Shown here piece by piece: positions 16,999-26,463 of a stretch of DNA of 64,000 nucleotides. This stretch comes from Microbacterium ureisolvens. GTDB lineage: Bacteria > Actinomycetota > Actinomycetes > Actinomycetales > Microbacteriaceae. Under the pieces are notes generated by a model. It was not told the origin of the DNA. It worked only from the letters and a program-made list of their open reading frames with translations, and searched no databases. The stretch is taken from NCBI RefSeq assembly GCF_015278315.1, contig NZ_JADIJE010000006.1:62001-126000 (forward strand), in the 5' to 3' direction. Every line of letters begins with the position of its first letter. Positions within the stretch are counted from its first letter, which is position 1. The position numbers and the translations under genes were made by a program.

Positions 16999-17862
16999 AT
17001 GCCGATCGTCGTATCCGATGCCGAGCAGGTCCTCACACGAGCCGATCTCCTCAAAGCAGGCCTTCGACCCAAACAGATCACGCGAGCCGTGCGCGAAGGG
17101 CGGCTGCTGCGCCTCCGGCGCGACCGATACATGCTCGCCGCGTCCCCGAGCGGCGTCGACCGGGCCGTGCGCGTCGGGGGACGGCTCGCGTGCGTGTCGG
17201 TCCTCGTGATGTGGGGGGTGTTCGTGTTGGACGCCTCGCTCCTTCATCTGCACCTCGAGCGAACGATGTCGCGCCTGCGGTCACCCGACGATCCCTGTCT
17301 CCCGCTGCACGCCGCATCCCGAAGGGGTCTGGTGCTGCATTGGTGGCCGCTTCGCGGCGACGGCGCGACTCTCGGCAGGGTCTCGCTGTTCGACGCGCTC
17401 GTGCAGGCCGTGCGCTGCCAGCCGGCACGGGCAGCGGTCGCCACGATCGACAGTGTCCTGCACCTCGGTCTCATGACCTGGGCGGAGGTGCGGAGCGTGT
17501 TCGATGCCCTCCCAGACCGCTACCGCGTGATCCTCCGGCTGTCCGATGGGACGGCGGAATCCGGGCCCGAGACCCTGATGCGGCTCATGCTGCGGCAAGA
17601 GGGCCTGCGCTACGCAGCGCAGGTACGGATCGCGGGTGTCGGCCGCGTGGACTTCGTGGTCGAGGGTCGCCTGATCATCGAGTGCGACAGTCGAGCGCAT
17701 CACGAGGGATGGGAGAAGCAGCGACGGGACCGCAGGCGCGACCTCGCTGCTGCTGGGCTCGGCTACGCGACCCTCAGGCCGCTGGCCGAGGACATCATGT
17801 TCAACCCAGACGAGGTGAGGATCGCGGTGCGCGGCCTCGCCCGCACCCTTCGTCGCGCCTGA
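16999..17862 (+). CDS. DUF559 (Vsr-like) nuclease-fold protein with AbiEi-like N-terminus, cassette A
   Basis: A 287-residue protein. Residues about 10-50 (VLTRADLLKAGLRPKQITRAV, then REGRLLRLRRDRYML) match the winged-helix N-terminus annotated as AbiEi-type antitoxin domain. The C-terminal third has GVGRVDFVVEGRLIIECD, SRAHH and RRDRRRDLAAAGLGYATLRP, the DUF559/Vsr-like PD-(D/E)xK fold with D, E-x-D and following His/Arg residues present. No cognate toxin gene is adjacent. The gene is bracketed by palindromes A-left and A-right. The ATG at 16999 follows GAGGA. A second paralogue lies at 34837-35814. Function unknown; nuclease activity is inferred from the fold only. Confidence 0.85.
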   Translation: MPIVVSDAEQVLTRADLLKAGLRPKQITRAVREGRLLRLRRDRYMLAASPSGVDRAVRVGGRLACVSVLVMWGVFVLDASLLHLHLERTMSRLRSPDDPCLPLHAASRRGLVLHWWPLRGDGATLGRVSLFDALVQAVRCQPARAAVATIDSVLHLGLMTWAEVRSVFDALPDRYRVILRLSDGTAESGPETLMRLMLRQEGLRYAAQVRIAGVGRVDFVVEGRLIIECDSRAHHEGWEKQRRDRRRDLAAAGLGYATLRPLAEDIMFNPDEVRIAVRGLARTLRRA

Positions 17863-17897
17863 GAGCCCACCCGTGCCGCCGTTCCGCGGCCTGCGGC

Positions 17898-17968
17898 GCA
17901 CAACTCAGGCAGAACACGGCTGGCCGGGGGTGAACCCCGAGTTCAGCGGCGGCCAGCCTGAGTTGCGA
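17898..17968. repeat. Palindrome A-right, downstream of DUF559 gene A
   Basis: A 71-base imperfect palindrome with the same outer arms as A-left (17901-17910 and 17956-17965), inner arms GGCTGGCC/GGCCAGCC and a GGGGTGAACCCC hairpin at the tip. It starts 36 bases past the stop codon. Its 3' half shares TCAGCGGCGGyCAGCCTGAG with A-left. Confidence 0.85.
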
Positions 17969-17990
17969 TCCGGGCGATCTGGGACGCTGC

Positions 17991-18023
17991 GAAGGCCCGT
18001 CGCCTGGCGGCGGACGGGCCTTC
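17991..18023. terminator. Terminator downstream of trpS
   Basis: GAAGGCCCGTC and GACGGGCCTTC, perfect 11-base arms with an 11-base loop, 37 bases beyond the trpS stop on the minus strand. Confidence 0.7.
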
Positions 18024-18029
18024 GGGAGA

Positions 18030-18054
18030 CGGATGCCGCGGGCCGCGGCATCCG
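18030..18054. terminator. GGATGCC-type palindrome at the trpS 3' end
   Basis: CGGATGCCGCG and CGCGGCATCCG around three bases, 6 bases beyond the trpS stop (18061 on the minus strand). Probably the primary terminator of trpS. Confidence 0.7.
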
Positions 18055-18060
18055 TCGACG

Positions 18061-19080
<1,020 letters not shown>

Positions 19081-19115
19081 TAAAGCGGATGCCGGGGCTC
19101 CGTGCGCCGGCCGGG

Positions 19116-19982
19116 TCAGTGCCCGAGCGTGTAGTCCGCGACGACGGGGGAGTGGTCGCTCCAGCGCGTGTCCCACGACGGCGCGCGCACGACGCGGTAG
19201 TCGGCCACCCGCGCGCCGAGCTCCGGGGTCGCGAGGTGGTAGTCGATCCGCCAGCCGGCGTCGTTGTCGAAGGCGCGCCCGCGCATCGACCACCAGGTGT
19301 ACGGGCCGTCGACGTCGCCGTGGAAGCGCCGCCCGATGTCGACCCAGCCGAGGCCCGGGCCGGTGGAGCCGTCGGCCCCGGTGACCTCGGCGCCCTCGTC
19401 GCCGAAGAACCGGTCGAAGTACGCGCGCTCGCGCGGGAGGAAGCCGGCCTTCTTGATGTTGCCCTTCCAGTTGCGGATGTCGAACTCGCGGTGACCGACG
19501 TTGAGGTCGCCCATCACGAGCGCGAGCGGCGAGGCGGCCTTGAGCTCCGGCATCCGCTTCTCCATCGCGTCGAGGAAGGCCCACTTGGCGTCCTGCTTGG
19601 GCGTGTCGGCTTCGCCGGTGTGGACGTACGCGCTCACGACGATGAGGCGCTCGCCGTCGATGTCGAAGTCGGCTTCGATCCAGCGGCCCGCGCTGTCGAG
19701 CACCTCGGCGGCGTCTTCGGCCGCGGGCCCGAGCACACGGCGCACCTCGACGGACGGGATGCGGCTCGCGACGGCCACACCCGCGCGGCCCTTCGCCAGC
19801 GCCTCGTCGTTGACGATCTCCCATCCGGGCAGAGCCGCGCGCAGCTCGTCTTCCGTGGCACGCACCTCTTGGAGGGCCATCACGTCGATGTCGGCCGCGT
19901 CGAGCCACTCGAGCATGCCCTTGCGCGTCGCCGCGCGGATCCCGTTGACGTTGACAGATGCGATGCGAACACGACGAGACAC
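19116..19982 (-). CDS. xthA: Exodeoxyribonuclease III
   Basis: A 288-residue Mg-dependent nuclease of the EEP superfamily, an AP endonuclease and 3' exonuclease for base-excision repair. RIASVNVNGIRAA, LQEVRA (catalytic Glu), SAYVHTG, MGDLNVGH, GWRIDYHLAT and WSDHSPVVADY are the family's catalytic motifs in order. I chose GTG 19982 because TAGTCT lies 7 bases before it, as in other leaderless genes here. The alternative ATG at 20012 would overlap the yihY-like stop (TGATG) and add ten residues. Confidence 0.93.
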   Translation of the reverse strand: MSRRVRIASVNVNGIRAATRKGMLEWLDAADIDVMALQEVRATEDELRAALPGWEIVNDEALAKGRAGVAVASRIPSVEVRRVLGPAAEDAAEVLDSAGRWIEADFDIDGERLIVVSAYVHTGEADTPKQDAKWAFLDAMEKRMPELKAASPLALVMGDLNVGHREFDIRNWKGNIKKAGFLPRERAYFDRFFGDEGAEVTGADGSTGPGLGWVDIGRRFHGDVDGPYTWWSMRGRAFDNDAGWRIDYHLATPELGARVADYRVVRAPSWDTRWSDHSPVVADYTLGH

Positions 19983-19989
19983 GCCCGCC

Positions 19990-19995
19990 AGACTA
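19990..19995 (-). promoter_or_regulatory. -10 box supporting the xthA GTG start
   Basis: Minus-strand TAGTCT followed by 7 bases and the GTG at 19982. This decides the start over the ATG at 20012, which lies upstream of the expected transcript. Confidence 0.55.
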
Positions 19996-20011
19996 TCCGG
20001 CACCACCGACA

Positions 20012-21280
20012 TCACTCGAAGAGACTGCCCGCCTTCTTCGCCGGGGCCTTGGGCGTGGCCGCCTCGACCTGCGAGAGCTCCTGCTCGGCGGCGCGCACCG
20101 CCCGGTCGGCCGTGAGGACGCGGTACCAGGGTGCCGTGTCGCGGGCCTGCTGTGCCGTGCGCAGTCGCACGCGCGCCGCGACCAGCAGGGCGGCGTGCTC
20201 CGCCGCGAGGCGCTCGGCCTCGGTCTGCGGAAGCAGGGGGATCTCGTCGTCCTTGGCGGAGACGGCGATCCAGGCCGCGGCCACCAGCATGATGATCCCG
20301 ATGATGCGGAACCACAGCAGGAGGCCGACGAAGATCGCGAACGTCGCCAGCAGCGCGTTGGTGGGCGTGTAGACGAAGAGCCAGCCGGTGAACAGCTGCA
20401 GCACCGTGATGGCACCGCCGCCCAGCAGCGCCCCCGGCCAGATGCGCCGCCACGTCAGCTCCGTGCCGGTGAGGAAGCGGATGAGCGACCCGAGCGCCGT
20501 GCTGAAGATCACGAACGAGATGAGGATCGAACCGGCGGTCGTGGCGATCCCCGCCCAGCTCGATGCGTCGCTCCACCCCAAGAGCCCGAACAGCCACTTC
20601 AGCGCATAGGTGCCGATGGTCGTCGCCGCGAAGCCGAGCACGAGCGCCAGCGCGAACAGCGCCGCACCGAACAGGTCGCGCGCCTTGAGGAAGAAGTAGC
20701 TGCGCAGGTCGGGTGGCAGGCCGAAGATGTCGCGGACCGCGCGCCTCGTGAACGTCACGAACCCGATCGCCGTCCAGATGAGCGTGCCGAGGGCGATGAC
20801 ACCCGTGATGCCGAGCACGCCGCTGTTGTCGGTCGCGATCGCCTGCACGTCTTCGGGAGTGGCGAAGGAGCTCTCCGGGCTGATCAGCCCCGGGATGTAG
20901 CTGTTGATGAGGTTGATGAGGCCCTCGACGGCCTCCTCGCTGCCGCCGAGCCACAGTCCGGTGATCGCGAAGGCCACATAGATGGCGGCGAAGGTGGCGA
21001 ACAGCGCCTGGTAGCTGACGCCCGCGGCGAGCAGGAAGCCGTTGTGCTGCAGGAAGTGGCGCCAGACGCGGATGGGGAACCATGCCATCGTGCGCTGGGT
21101 GAGTTCGGTGGCCCGGCTGATCGGCTCGTCGAACCGGTGGCGCAGATTCTCCTGCGTGGCCTCCCACCGCGCCCGGAGGGACTCCTCCTCGCGCTGGGCG
21201 GCGTCCGCCTGATCCCGATCCTGCTCGTGACCCCGCGCGCGCGGGCGGCTCTTCACCCCCGCGTCGTCCCGTTCGCTCAC
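20012..21280 (-). CDS. YihY/RbN-type integral membrane protein
   Basis: A 422-residue protein with a charged N-terminal region of about 65 residues, six hydrophobic segments and a charged, partly helical C-terminal tail rich in Ala/Glu/Arg that ends with a Lys-rich PAKKAG segment. GVSYQALFATFAAIYVAFAI, IWTAIGFVTFTRRAVRDIFG and FTGWLFVYTPTNALLATFAIF match the YihY/BrkB family. These were once called ribonuclease BN, an assignment now regarded as wrong, so the function is open. The GTG at 21280 is preceded by a TACTCT box 7 bases upstream (leaderless). Confidence 0.88.
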   Translation of the reverse strand: MSERDDAGVKSRPRARGHEQDRDQADAAQREEESLRARWEATQENLRHRFDEPISRATELTQRTMAWFPIRVWRHFLQHNGFLLAAGVSYQALFATFAAIYVAFAITGLWLGGSEEAVEGLINLINSYIPGLISPESSFATPEDVQAIATDNSGVLGITGVIALGTLIWTAIGFVTFTRRAVRDIFGLPPDLRSYFFLKARDLFGAALFALALVLGFAATTIGTYALKWLFGLLGWSDASSWAGIATTAGSILISFVIFSTALGSLIRFLTGTELTWRRIWPGALLGGGAITVLQLFTGWLFVYTPTNALLATFAIFVGLLLWFRIIGIIMLVAAAWIAVSAKDDEIPLLPQTEAERLAAEHAALLVAARVRLRTAQQARDTAPWYRVLTADRAVRAAEQELSQVEAATPKAPAKKAGSLFE

Positions 21281-21287
21281 GGAAGCC

Positions 21288-21293
21288 AGAGTA
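21288..21293 (-). promoter_or_regulatory. -10 box of a probable leaderless transcript
   Basis: Minus-strand TACTCT, 7 bases, then the GTG at 21280. It lies right beside the sdh terminator. Confidence 0.6.
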
Positions 21294-21297
21294 GCGA

Positions 21298-21340
21298 CAG
21301 ACGGATGCCGCATCGCGCAGTGGGACGCGGCATCCGTCTG
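21298..21340 (-). terminator. Terminator of the sdh operon
   Basis: CAGACGGATGCCGC (21298-21311) and its complement (21327-21340), perfect 14-base arms of the GGATGCC family, 17 bases past the sdhB stop. Confidence 0.8.
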
Positions 21341-21357
21341 TCGGAAGGAAGGAGCGG

Positions 21358-22158
21358 CTACGGGCGGCCGCGGAGGACCGCCTGCTTGACCTCGGCGATG
21401 GCCTTGGTGACCTCGATGCCGCGCGGGCATGCCTCGGTGCAGTTGAAGGTCGTGCGGCAGCGCCACACGCCCTCCTTGTCGTTGAGGATGTCCAGGCGCA
21501 CGTCGCCCGCGTCGTCGCGCGAGTCGAAGATGAAGCGGTGCGCGTTGACAATCGCGGCCGGGCCGAAGTACTGCCCGTCGGTCCAGAAGACCGGGCACGA
21601 CGACGTGCACGCGGCGCACAGGATGCACTTGGTGGTGTCGTCGAAGACCTCGCGGTCGACGATCGACTGGATGCGCTCCTTGCCCGGCTCGGGCGTGGAG
21701 TTCGCGATGAGGAAGGGCTGCACCTCGCGGTAGGAGGCGAAGAACGGCTCCATGTCCACGATGAGGTCCTTCTCCAGCGGCAGGCCCTTGATCGCCTCGA
21801 CGTAGATCGGCTGCGAGATGTCGAGGTCCTTGATCAGCGTCTTGCACGCCAGTCGGTTGCGGCCGTTGATGCGCATCGCGTCGGAGCCGCAGATGCCGTG
21901 CGCGCACGAGCGGCGGAACGACAGCGACCCGTCGACCTCCCACTTGATCTTGTGGAGGGCGTCCAGCACGCGGTCGGTCGAGTAGAGCTCGACGTCGTAG
22001 TCGACCCAGCGCGGCTCTTCGTCGACCTCCGGGTCGAAGCGACGGATGATGAAGGTGACCAGGAACGACTGGATGCCGGTGTCGTTCGCGGTCTCCTCCG
22101 CGCGCGCGGGGGCGTCGGCGTCGGTGCGCTCGATGACGTCGGTGACCGAGGTCGCCAT
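21358..22158 (-). CDS. sdhB: Succinate dehydrogenase iron-sulfur subunit
   Basis: A 266-residue subunit that carries electrons from SdhA flavin to the membrane quinone site in complex II. The 2Fe-2S ligands are in SCAHGICGSDAM with the later LAC; CILCAACTSSCPVFW and CTEACPRGIEVTKAI provide the 4Fe-4S and 3Fe-4S clusters. Residues 1-30 form an acidic extension before the ferredoxin fold. The ATG overlaps the sdhA stop (TGATG). Confidence 0.98.
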   Translation of the reverse strand: MATSVTDVIERTDADAPARAEETANDTGIQSFLVTFIIRRFDPEVDEEPRWVDYDVELYSTDRVLDALHKIKWEVDGSLSFRRSCAHGICGSDAMRINGRNRLACKTLIKDLDISQPIYVEAIKGLPLEKDLIVDMEPFFASYREVQPFLIANSTPEPGKERIQSIVDREVFDDTTKCILCAACTSSCPVFWTDGQYFGPAAIVNAHRFIFDSRDDAGDVRLDILNDKEGVWRCRTTFNCTEACPRGIEVTKAIAEVKQAVLRGRP

Positions 22159-23984
22159 CAGTACTTCCTCTCCATCGGCGGGTAGTTCAACTCGCCCTTC
22201 TCGTTCTTCGTGAAGACGACCGGCTTCCAGCCCAGACGGATGTGGTCTTCGGCGTTCGAGGAGTGCGGGTCGCCCGACAGGTACGCCATCGTGTGCTGCA
22301 TGTAGTTCTCGTCGTCGCGCTGCGGGAAATCGTCGCGCATGTGGCCGCCGCGGCTCTCCTGGCGGTTCTTCGCGGTGACGACGACGACCTCGGCGATGTC
22401 GAGGAGGAAGCCGAGCTCGACGGCCTCGAGCAGGTCGGTGTTGAACCGCTTGCCCTTGTCGTCGACGTGCACGTTCCTGTACCGCTCGCGCAGCTCCTCG
22501 ATCGTGCGGAGCACCTCGCTCAGCGACTCGTCGGTGCGGAACACCTGCGCCTTGCGGTCCATCTCGTCCTGCAGCGTCTTGCGGAGGACGGCGATGCGCT
22601 CGGTGCCCTGGTTGCTGCGCAGGCCCTCGATGAGTCCGCGGACCTCGGCCGCCGGGTCTTCGGGGAGCGGCACGAACTCGGCCGTCTTGACGTACTCGAC
22701 CGCGTTGCGGCCGGCGCGCTTGCCGAAGACGTTGATGTCGAGAAGCGAGTTGGTGCCGAGGCGGTTCGAGCCGTGCACCGACACGCACGCGCACTCGCCG
22801 GCGGCGTACAGGCCCGGTACGACGGTCGTGTTGTCGCTCAGCACCTGCGCGTCGTTGTTCGTCGGGATGCCGCCCATCGCGTAATGCGCGGTCGGCATGA
22901 CGGGCACCGGCTCGACGACCGGGTCGACCCCCAGATACGTGCGGGCGAACTCGGTGATGTCGGGGAGCTTGGTCTCGAGCACCTCGGCGCCCAGGTGCGT
23001 GCAGTCCAGCAGCACATAGTCCCGGTGGGGTCCGGCGCCGCGGCCCTCCGCGACCTCCTGCACCATGCAGCGGCTGACGATGTCGCGGGGAGCGAGGTCC
23101 TTGATGGTCGGGGCGTAGCGCTCCATGAACCGCTCGCCCGAGACGTTGCGCAGGATCGCGCCTTCACCGCGGGCACCTTCGGTGAGGAGGATGCCGAGCC
23201 CGGCGAGGCCGGTCGGGTGGAACTGGAAGAACTCCATGTCCTCCAGCGGCAGGCCCTTGCGCCAGATGATGCCGACGCCGTCGCCGGTGAGGGTGTGGGC
23301 GTTCGAGGTGGTCTTGAAGATCTTGCCGAAGCCGCCGGTGGCGAAGATCACGGCCTTCGAGTGGAACACGTGCAGGTCGCCGGTGGCGAGCTCATACGCC
23401 ACGACGCCCGCGATCTCGGTCTTGCCCGCGGCATCCTTCACCGTGATCAGGTCGAGCACGTAGAACTCGTTGAAGAAGTTGATGCCGAGCTTGACGCAGT
23501 TCTGGAACAGCGTCTGCAGGATCATGTGACCGGTGCGGTCGGCGGCGTAGCACGCGCGGCGCACCGGCGTCTTGCCGTGGTCGGCCGTGTGGCCGCCGAA
23601 GCGCCGCTGGTCGATCTTGCCGTCGGGCGTGCGGTTGAACGGCAGGCCCATGTTCTCGAGGTCGATGACCGCGTCGATGGCCTCCTTCGCGAGGATCTCC
23701 GCCGCGTCCTGGTCGACGAGGTAATCGCCGCCCTTGACGGTGTCGAACGTGTGCCACTCCCACGAGTCCTCTTCGACGTTGGCCAGAGCCGCCGCCATGC
23801 CGCCCTGCGCCGCACCCGTGTGCGAGCGGGTGGGGTAGAGCTTCGAGATGACGGCCGTCTTCGCGCCCGGGCCGGCCTCGATCGCGGCCCGCATCCCGGC
23901 GCCGCCGGCGCCCACGATGACGATGTCGAACTGGTGGTAGTGGACGCCGTCCTTGACGTAGGAGTCCGCGGTCTGGGTGCTCAC
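22158..23984 (-). CDS. sdhA: Succinate dehydrogenase flavoprotein subunit
   Basis: A 608-residue catalytic subunit that oxidises succinate to fumarate in the TCA cycle. [18 protein letters not shown] binds [17 protein letters not shown] holds the histidine expected to be covalently linked to FAD, and [20 protein letters not shown] and [19 protein letters not shown] belong to the active-site region. It starts with GTG at 23984, 40 bases after the sdhD stop. Confidence 0.98.
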   Translation of the reverse strand: MSTQTADSYVKDGVHYHQFDIVIVGAGGAGMRAAIEAGPGAKTAVISKLYPTRSHTGAAQGGMAAALANVEEDSWEWHTFDTVKGGDYLVDQDAAEILAKEAIDAVIDLENMGLPFNRTPDGKIDQRRFGGHTADHGKTPVRRACYAADRTGHMILQTLFQNCVKLGINFFNEFYVLDLITVKDAAGKTEIAGVVAYELATGDLHVFHSKAVIFATGGFGKIFKTTSNAHTLTGDGVGIIWRKGLPLEDMEFFQFHPTGLAGLGILLTEGARGEGAILRNVSGERFMERYAPTIKDLAPRDIVSRCMVQEVAEGRGAGPHRDYVLLDCTHLGAEVLETKLPDITEFARTYLGVDPVVEPVPVMPTAHYAMGGIPTNNDAQVLSDNTTVVPGLYAAGECACVSVHGSNRLGTNSLLDINVFGKRAGRNAVEYVKTAEFVPLPEDPAAEVRGLIEGLRSNQGTERIAVLRKTLQDEMDRKAQVFRTDESLSEVLRTIEELRERYRNVHVDDKGKRFNTDLLEAVELGFLLDIAEVVVVTAKNRQESRGGHMRDDFPQRDDENYMQHTMAYLSGDPHSSNAEDHIRLGWKPVVFTKNEKGELNYPPMERKY

Positions 23985-24024
23985 GTGTCGATTGCCTCGA
24001 TTGTCTCTAGCCGGGAGGTCGCGC

Positions 24025-24483
24025 TCAGCCCTGGGCGCTGCAGATGTCGATGATGACGTCGGACGCCGTCTCGGCGTCGAAGCCGAGGCACGGGTCGAAC
24101 GTGAACACCACGAGCGTGCCGAGCACGATGAGGAACGCGGCGGCGAGCCACAGCGCCCACACCAGCACGCGGCGCGTGCCCTGGTGCGTCACATAGTCGT
24201 TGACGATCGTCCGCATGCCGTTGGCGCCGTGGATCAGCGCGAGCCACAGCATCAGGACGTCCCACCACTGCCAGAACGGCGAGGCGAACTTGCCGGCCAC
24301 GAAGGCGAAGTCGATGCCGTGGATGCCCTCGCCGAGCATGAGGTTGACGAACAGGTGGCCGAAGATGAGGACGATCAGCACCACGCCCGACGCGCGCATG
24401 TAGATCCAGCCCCACTTCTCGAGGTTGGGGCCCTTGCGGCGGACGGCGGCGCGCGGTGCGCGGGGGTCGGCGATGGCGGTCAT
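24025..24483 (-). CDS. sdhD: Succinate dehydrogenase membrane anchor subunit
   Basis: A 152-residue protein with three membrane helices; HLFVNLMLG and [10 protein letters not shown] contain histidines suitable for heme b and quinone-site contacts. With SdhC it anchors SdhAB. The ATG overlaps the sdhC stop (TGATG). The longer open frame upstream belongs to a shadow of sdhC. Confidence 0.92.
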   Translation of the reverse strand: MTAIADPRAPRAAVRRKGPNLEKWGWIYMRASGVVLIVLIFGHLFVNLMLGEGIHGIDFAFVAGKFASPFWQWWDVLMLWLALIHGANGMRTIVNDYVTHQGTRRVLVWALWLAAAFLIVLGTLVVFTFDPCLGFDAETASDVIIDICSAQG

Positions 24484-24914
24484 CAGTGGCCCCCTCCCGG
24501 AGCGAAGGCGAGCATGAGGTGGCGCGGGGCGAAGCCCAGCATCGTGACGACCCACAGGCCCAGGACGCCCCACCACAGCTGGCGCTGGTGACGCGTGGCC
24601 CACGACCAGAAGTCGACCAGGATGATCCGCAGCCCGTTGTAGGCGTGGTACCCGATGGCGCCGACCAGGGCGACCTCGCCCAGGGCCATCACCGGGTTCT
24701 TGTACGTGCCGATGACCGCGTCGTACGCCTCGGGCGACACCCGGATGAGCGCCGTGTCGAGGATGTGCACGAGGAGGAAGAAGAAGATGGCGACGCCGGT
24801 GATGCGGTGCAGCACCCATGACCACATGCCTTCGTTCCCGCGGTACAGCGTGCCGCGGGGAACTCGGGAAGTGGTCTCGGATACCGACGGTGTGACGCGT
24901 GCTGGTGCAGACAC
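24483..24914 (-). CDS. sdhC: Succinate dehydrogenase cytochrome b subunit
   Basis: A 143-residue protein with three helices. GMWSWVLHRITGVAIFFFLL is the SdhC signature (HRxTG), and LLVHILDTALI and GYHAYNGLRIILVD carry candidate heme ligands. I chose GTG 24914 because a strong AAGGAGG lies 7 bases upstream. The upstream ATG at 25070 would add about 50 residues across the leader that are unlike the family. First gene of sdhCDAB. Confidence 0.95.
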   Translation of the reverse strand: MSAPARVTPSVSETTSRVPRGTLYRGNEGMWSWVLHRITGVAIFFFLLVHILDTALIRVSPEAYDAVIGTYKNPVMALGEVALVGAIGYHAYNGLRIILVDFWSWATRHQRQLWWGVLGLWVVTMLGFAPRHLMLAFAPGGGH

Positions 24915-25076
24915 GTCCGTCCTCCTTGGATCGAAACACGGTGGGGTGCCCTCGGACTGCGGGGTCGACCCCCGAAGAGGGCCCGAAGCGTTGCGCTTCA
25001 GGCCATCGGCGTCACGCGGGCGCTGCGTCCATCCTATTCCCGCATCTCGCGCGGGGGCGACGAAGGGCATCCTTAC

Positions 25077-25098
25077 GATCCCTTCTTACGGAGGGATC
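25077..25098. other. Hairpin in the sdhC/manC intergenic region
   Basis: GATCCCT and AGGGATC separated by 8 bases, in the 238-base gap between the divergent sdhC and manC. It is too far from manC to be its operator on geometry alone; it could be a regulator site for sdh. Nothing else distinct was seen in the gap apart from the manC -10 box. Confidence 0.4.
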
Positions 25099-25139
25099 TT
25101 CGCTCCCGGCAAGAACCCGGGTTGTTTCGCCGGTGCGGC

Positions 25140-25145
25140 TAACCT
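25140..25145 (+). promoter_or_regulatory. -10 box of the leaderless manC transcript
   Basis: TAACCT followed by 7 bases and the ATG at 25153, with no ribosome binding site at normal spacing. Confidence 0.6.
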
Positions 25146-25152
25146 GTGAGGC

Positions 25153-26268
25153 ATGTCCGGACCCATCGACGACTTCTACGCCGTCATCCCCGCGGGCGGC
25201 ATCGGCAGCCGGCTCTGGCCCCTGTCGCGCGCCGACGCCCCGAAGTTCCTGCATGACCTCACCGGATCGGGGCAGACTCTGCTGCGCGACACGTGGGATC
25301 GCCTCGAGCCGCTGGCGGGGCCGGACCGCATCGCGGTGGTCACCGGCCGCGCGCACCGCGCGGCGGTCGAGAAGGAGCTTCCGGGCATCACGGATGAGAA
25401 CGTCGTCCTCGAGTCGGAGCCCCGCGACTCCACGGCGGCCATCGGACTGGCCGCGGCCATCCTCGCGCGCCGCGAGCCCGACGTCATCATCGGCTCGTTC
25501 GCCGCCGACCACGTCATCCGGGTGCCGCAGCTGTTCGAGTGGGCGGTGAACCAGGCGGTCGCGACGGCGCGCGAGGGCTACATCTGCACCATCGGCATCC
25601 AGCCGTCCGAGCCCTCGGTCGGCTTCGGCTACATCAAGAAGAGCACGGCGCTGCCGGTCAACGGCGCGCCCGAGGCGGCGCTCGTGGAGAGCTTCGTCGA
25701 GAAGCCCGACCTCGAGACGGCGAAGGAGTACTTCGCCGACCGCAACTACCTGTGGAACGCGGGCATGTTCATCTCGCGGGCCGACGTGCTGCTCGGCGAG
25801 ATCGCCGAGAACGAGCCGCAGCTGTACGCGGGGCTCATGGATCTCGCCGAGGCATGGGACGACCGCGACAAGCGTGGTCCTGTCGTCGACCGCGTGTGGC
25901 CGAACCTCAAGAAGATCGCGATCGACTACACGGTCGCCGAGCCGGCCGCCGCGAAGGGCCGCCTCGCCGTGATCCCGGGCCACTTCGACTGGGACGACGT
26001 CGGCGACTTCGCGAGCCTGGCCAAGCTGAACTCGCACGGGCGCAAGAACGACCTCGCGATCCTCGGCGAGAACGCGCGCATCCTCTCAGATGCCGCCAGC
26101 GGCATCGTGGTCAGCCAGACGCGCCGTGTCATCAGCCTCATCGGCGTGCGCGACATCGTCGTCGTCGACACCGAGGACGCCCTCCTGGTCACCACGAGCG
26201 AGCACGCCCAGCGGGTGAAGGGCGTCGTCGACGCCCTCAAGCTGAGCGGTCGCGGCGAGGTGCTCTGA
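25153..26268 (+). CDS. manC: Mannose-1-phosphate guanylyltransferase
   Basis: A 371-residue GDP-mannose pyrophosphorylase that makes GDP-mannose from GTP and mannose 1-phosphate for glycolipids and glycans. VIPAGGIGSRLWPLSRADAPKF is the nucleotidyltransferase signature; later ESEPRDSTAAIGLAAAIL, SFAADHVI, FVEKPD, WNAGMFI and FDWDDVGDF match the ManC family. Short type, lacking the fused isomerase domain. It stands alone, with a terminator immediately after. Confidence 0.96.
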   Translation: MSGPIDDFYAVIPAGGIGSRLWPLSRADAPKFLHDLTGSGQTLLRDTWDRLEPLAGPDRIAVVTGRAHRAAVEKELPGITDENVVLESEPRDSTAAIGLAAAILARREPDVIIGSFAADHVIRVPQLFEWAVNQAVATAREGYICTIGIQPSEPSVGFGYIKKSTALPVNGAPEAALVESFVEKPDLETAKEYFADRNYLWNAGMFISRADVLLGEIAENEPQLYAGLMDLAEAWDDRDKRGPVVDRVWPNLKKIAIDYTVAEPAAAKGRLAVIPGHFDWDDVGDFASLAKLNSHGRKNDLAILGENARILSDAASGIVVSQTRRVISLIGVRDIVVVDTEDALLVTTSEHAQRVKGVVDALKLSGRGEVL

Positions 26269-26287
26269 CCCGCCGGCGAGGAGCGGA

Positions 26288-26316
26288 CGGATGCCGCTGG
26301 CCCCGGCATCCGTTTT
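26288..26316 (+). terminator. Terminator of manC
   Basis: CGGATGCCG and CGGCATCCG around 7 bases, followed directly by TTTT. One of the few hairpins here with a T run. Confidence 0.85.
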
Positions 26317-26411
26317 CCCTGATCCTCTGCTCATCTGAGCGGGATATTGCGTCTTTGTAACCTTTCGCGAACGGCGCCCCGCGGAGCATGCAACCGCGGC
26401 GTCACAGTGGG

Positions 26412-26417
26412 TAACTT
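26412..26417 (+). promoter_or_regulatory. Possible -10 box for the nucleoside transporter operon
   Basis: TAACTT, about 45 bases before the TTG start of the lipoprotein gene. A second candidate, TAACCT, lies near 26358. No clear -35 for either. Confidence 0.35.
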
Positions 26418-26463
26418 TGTGCAGTCCCCGTGAAGGACGCGGGGGAACGTAGTGGAGGCTGAG

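Noticed and set aside
16999..17862. A complete type IV AbiE toxin-antitoxin pair
   Set aside because: Only the AbiEi-like N-terminal domain is present, fused to DUF559; no AbiEii nucleotidyltransferase gene is adjacent at either locus.
16800..17968. Palindromes A as ordinary terminators
   Set aside because: A-left lies after no stop codon in terminator distance: both neighbouring genes start there, so termination does not explain it. A-right could still terminate gene A.
22242..24053. A 603-residue open frame opposite sdhA
   Set aside because: Entirely antisense to a well-conserved sdhA; no start signal or family features.
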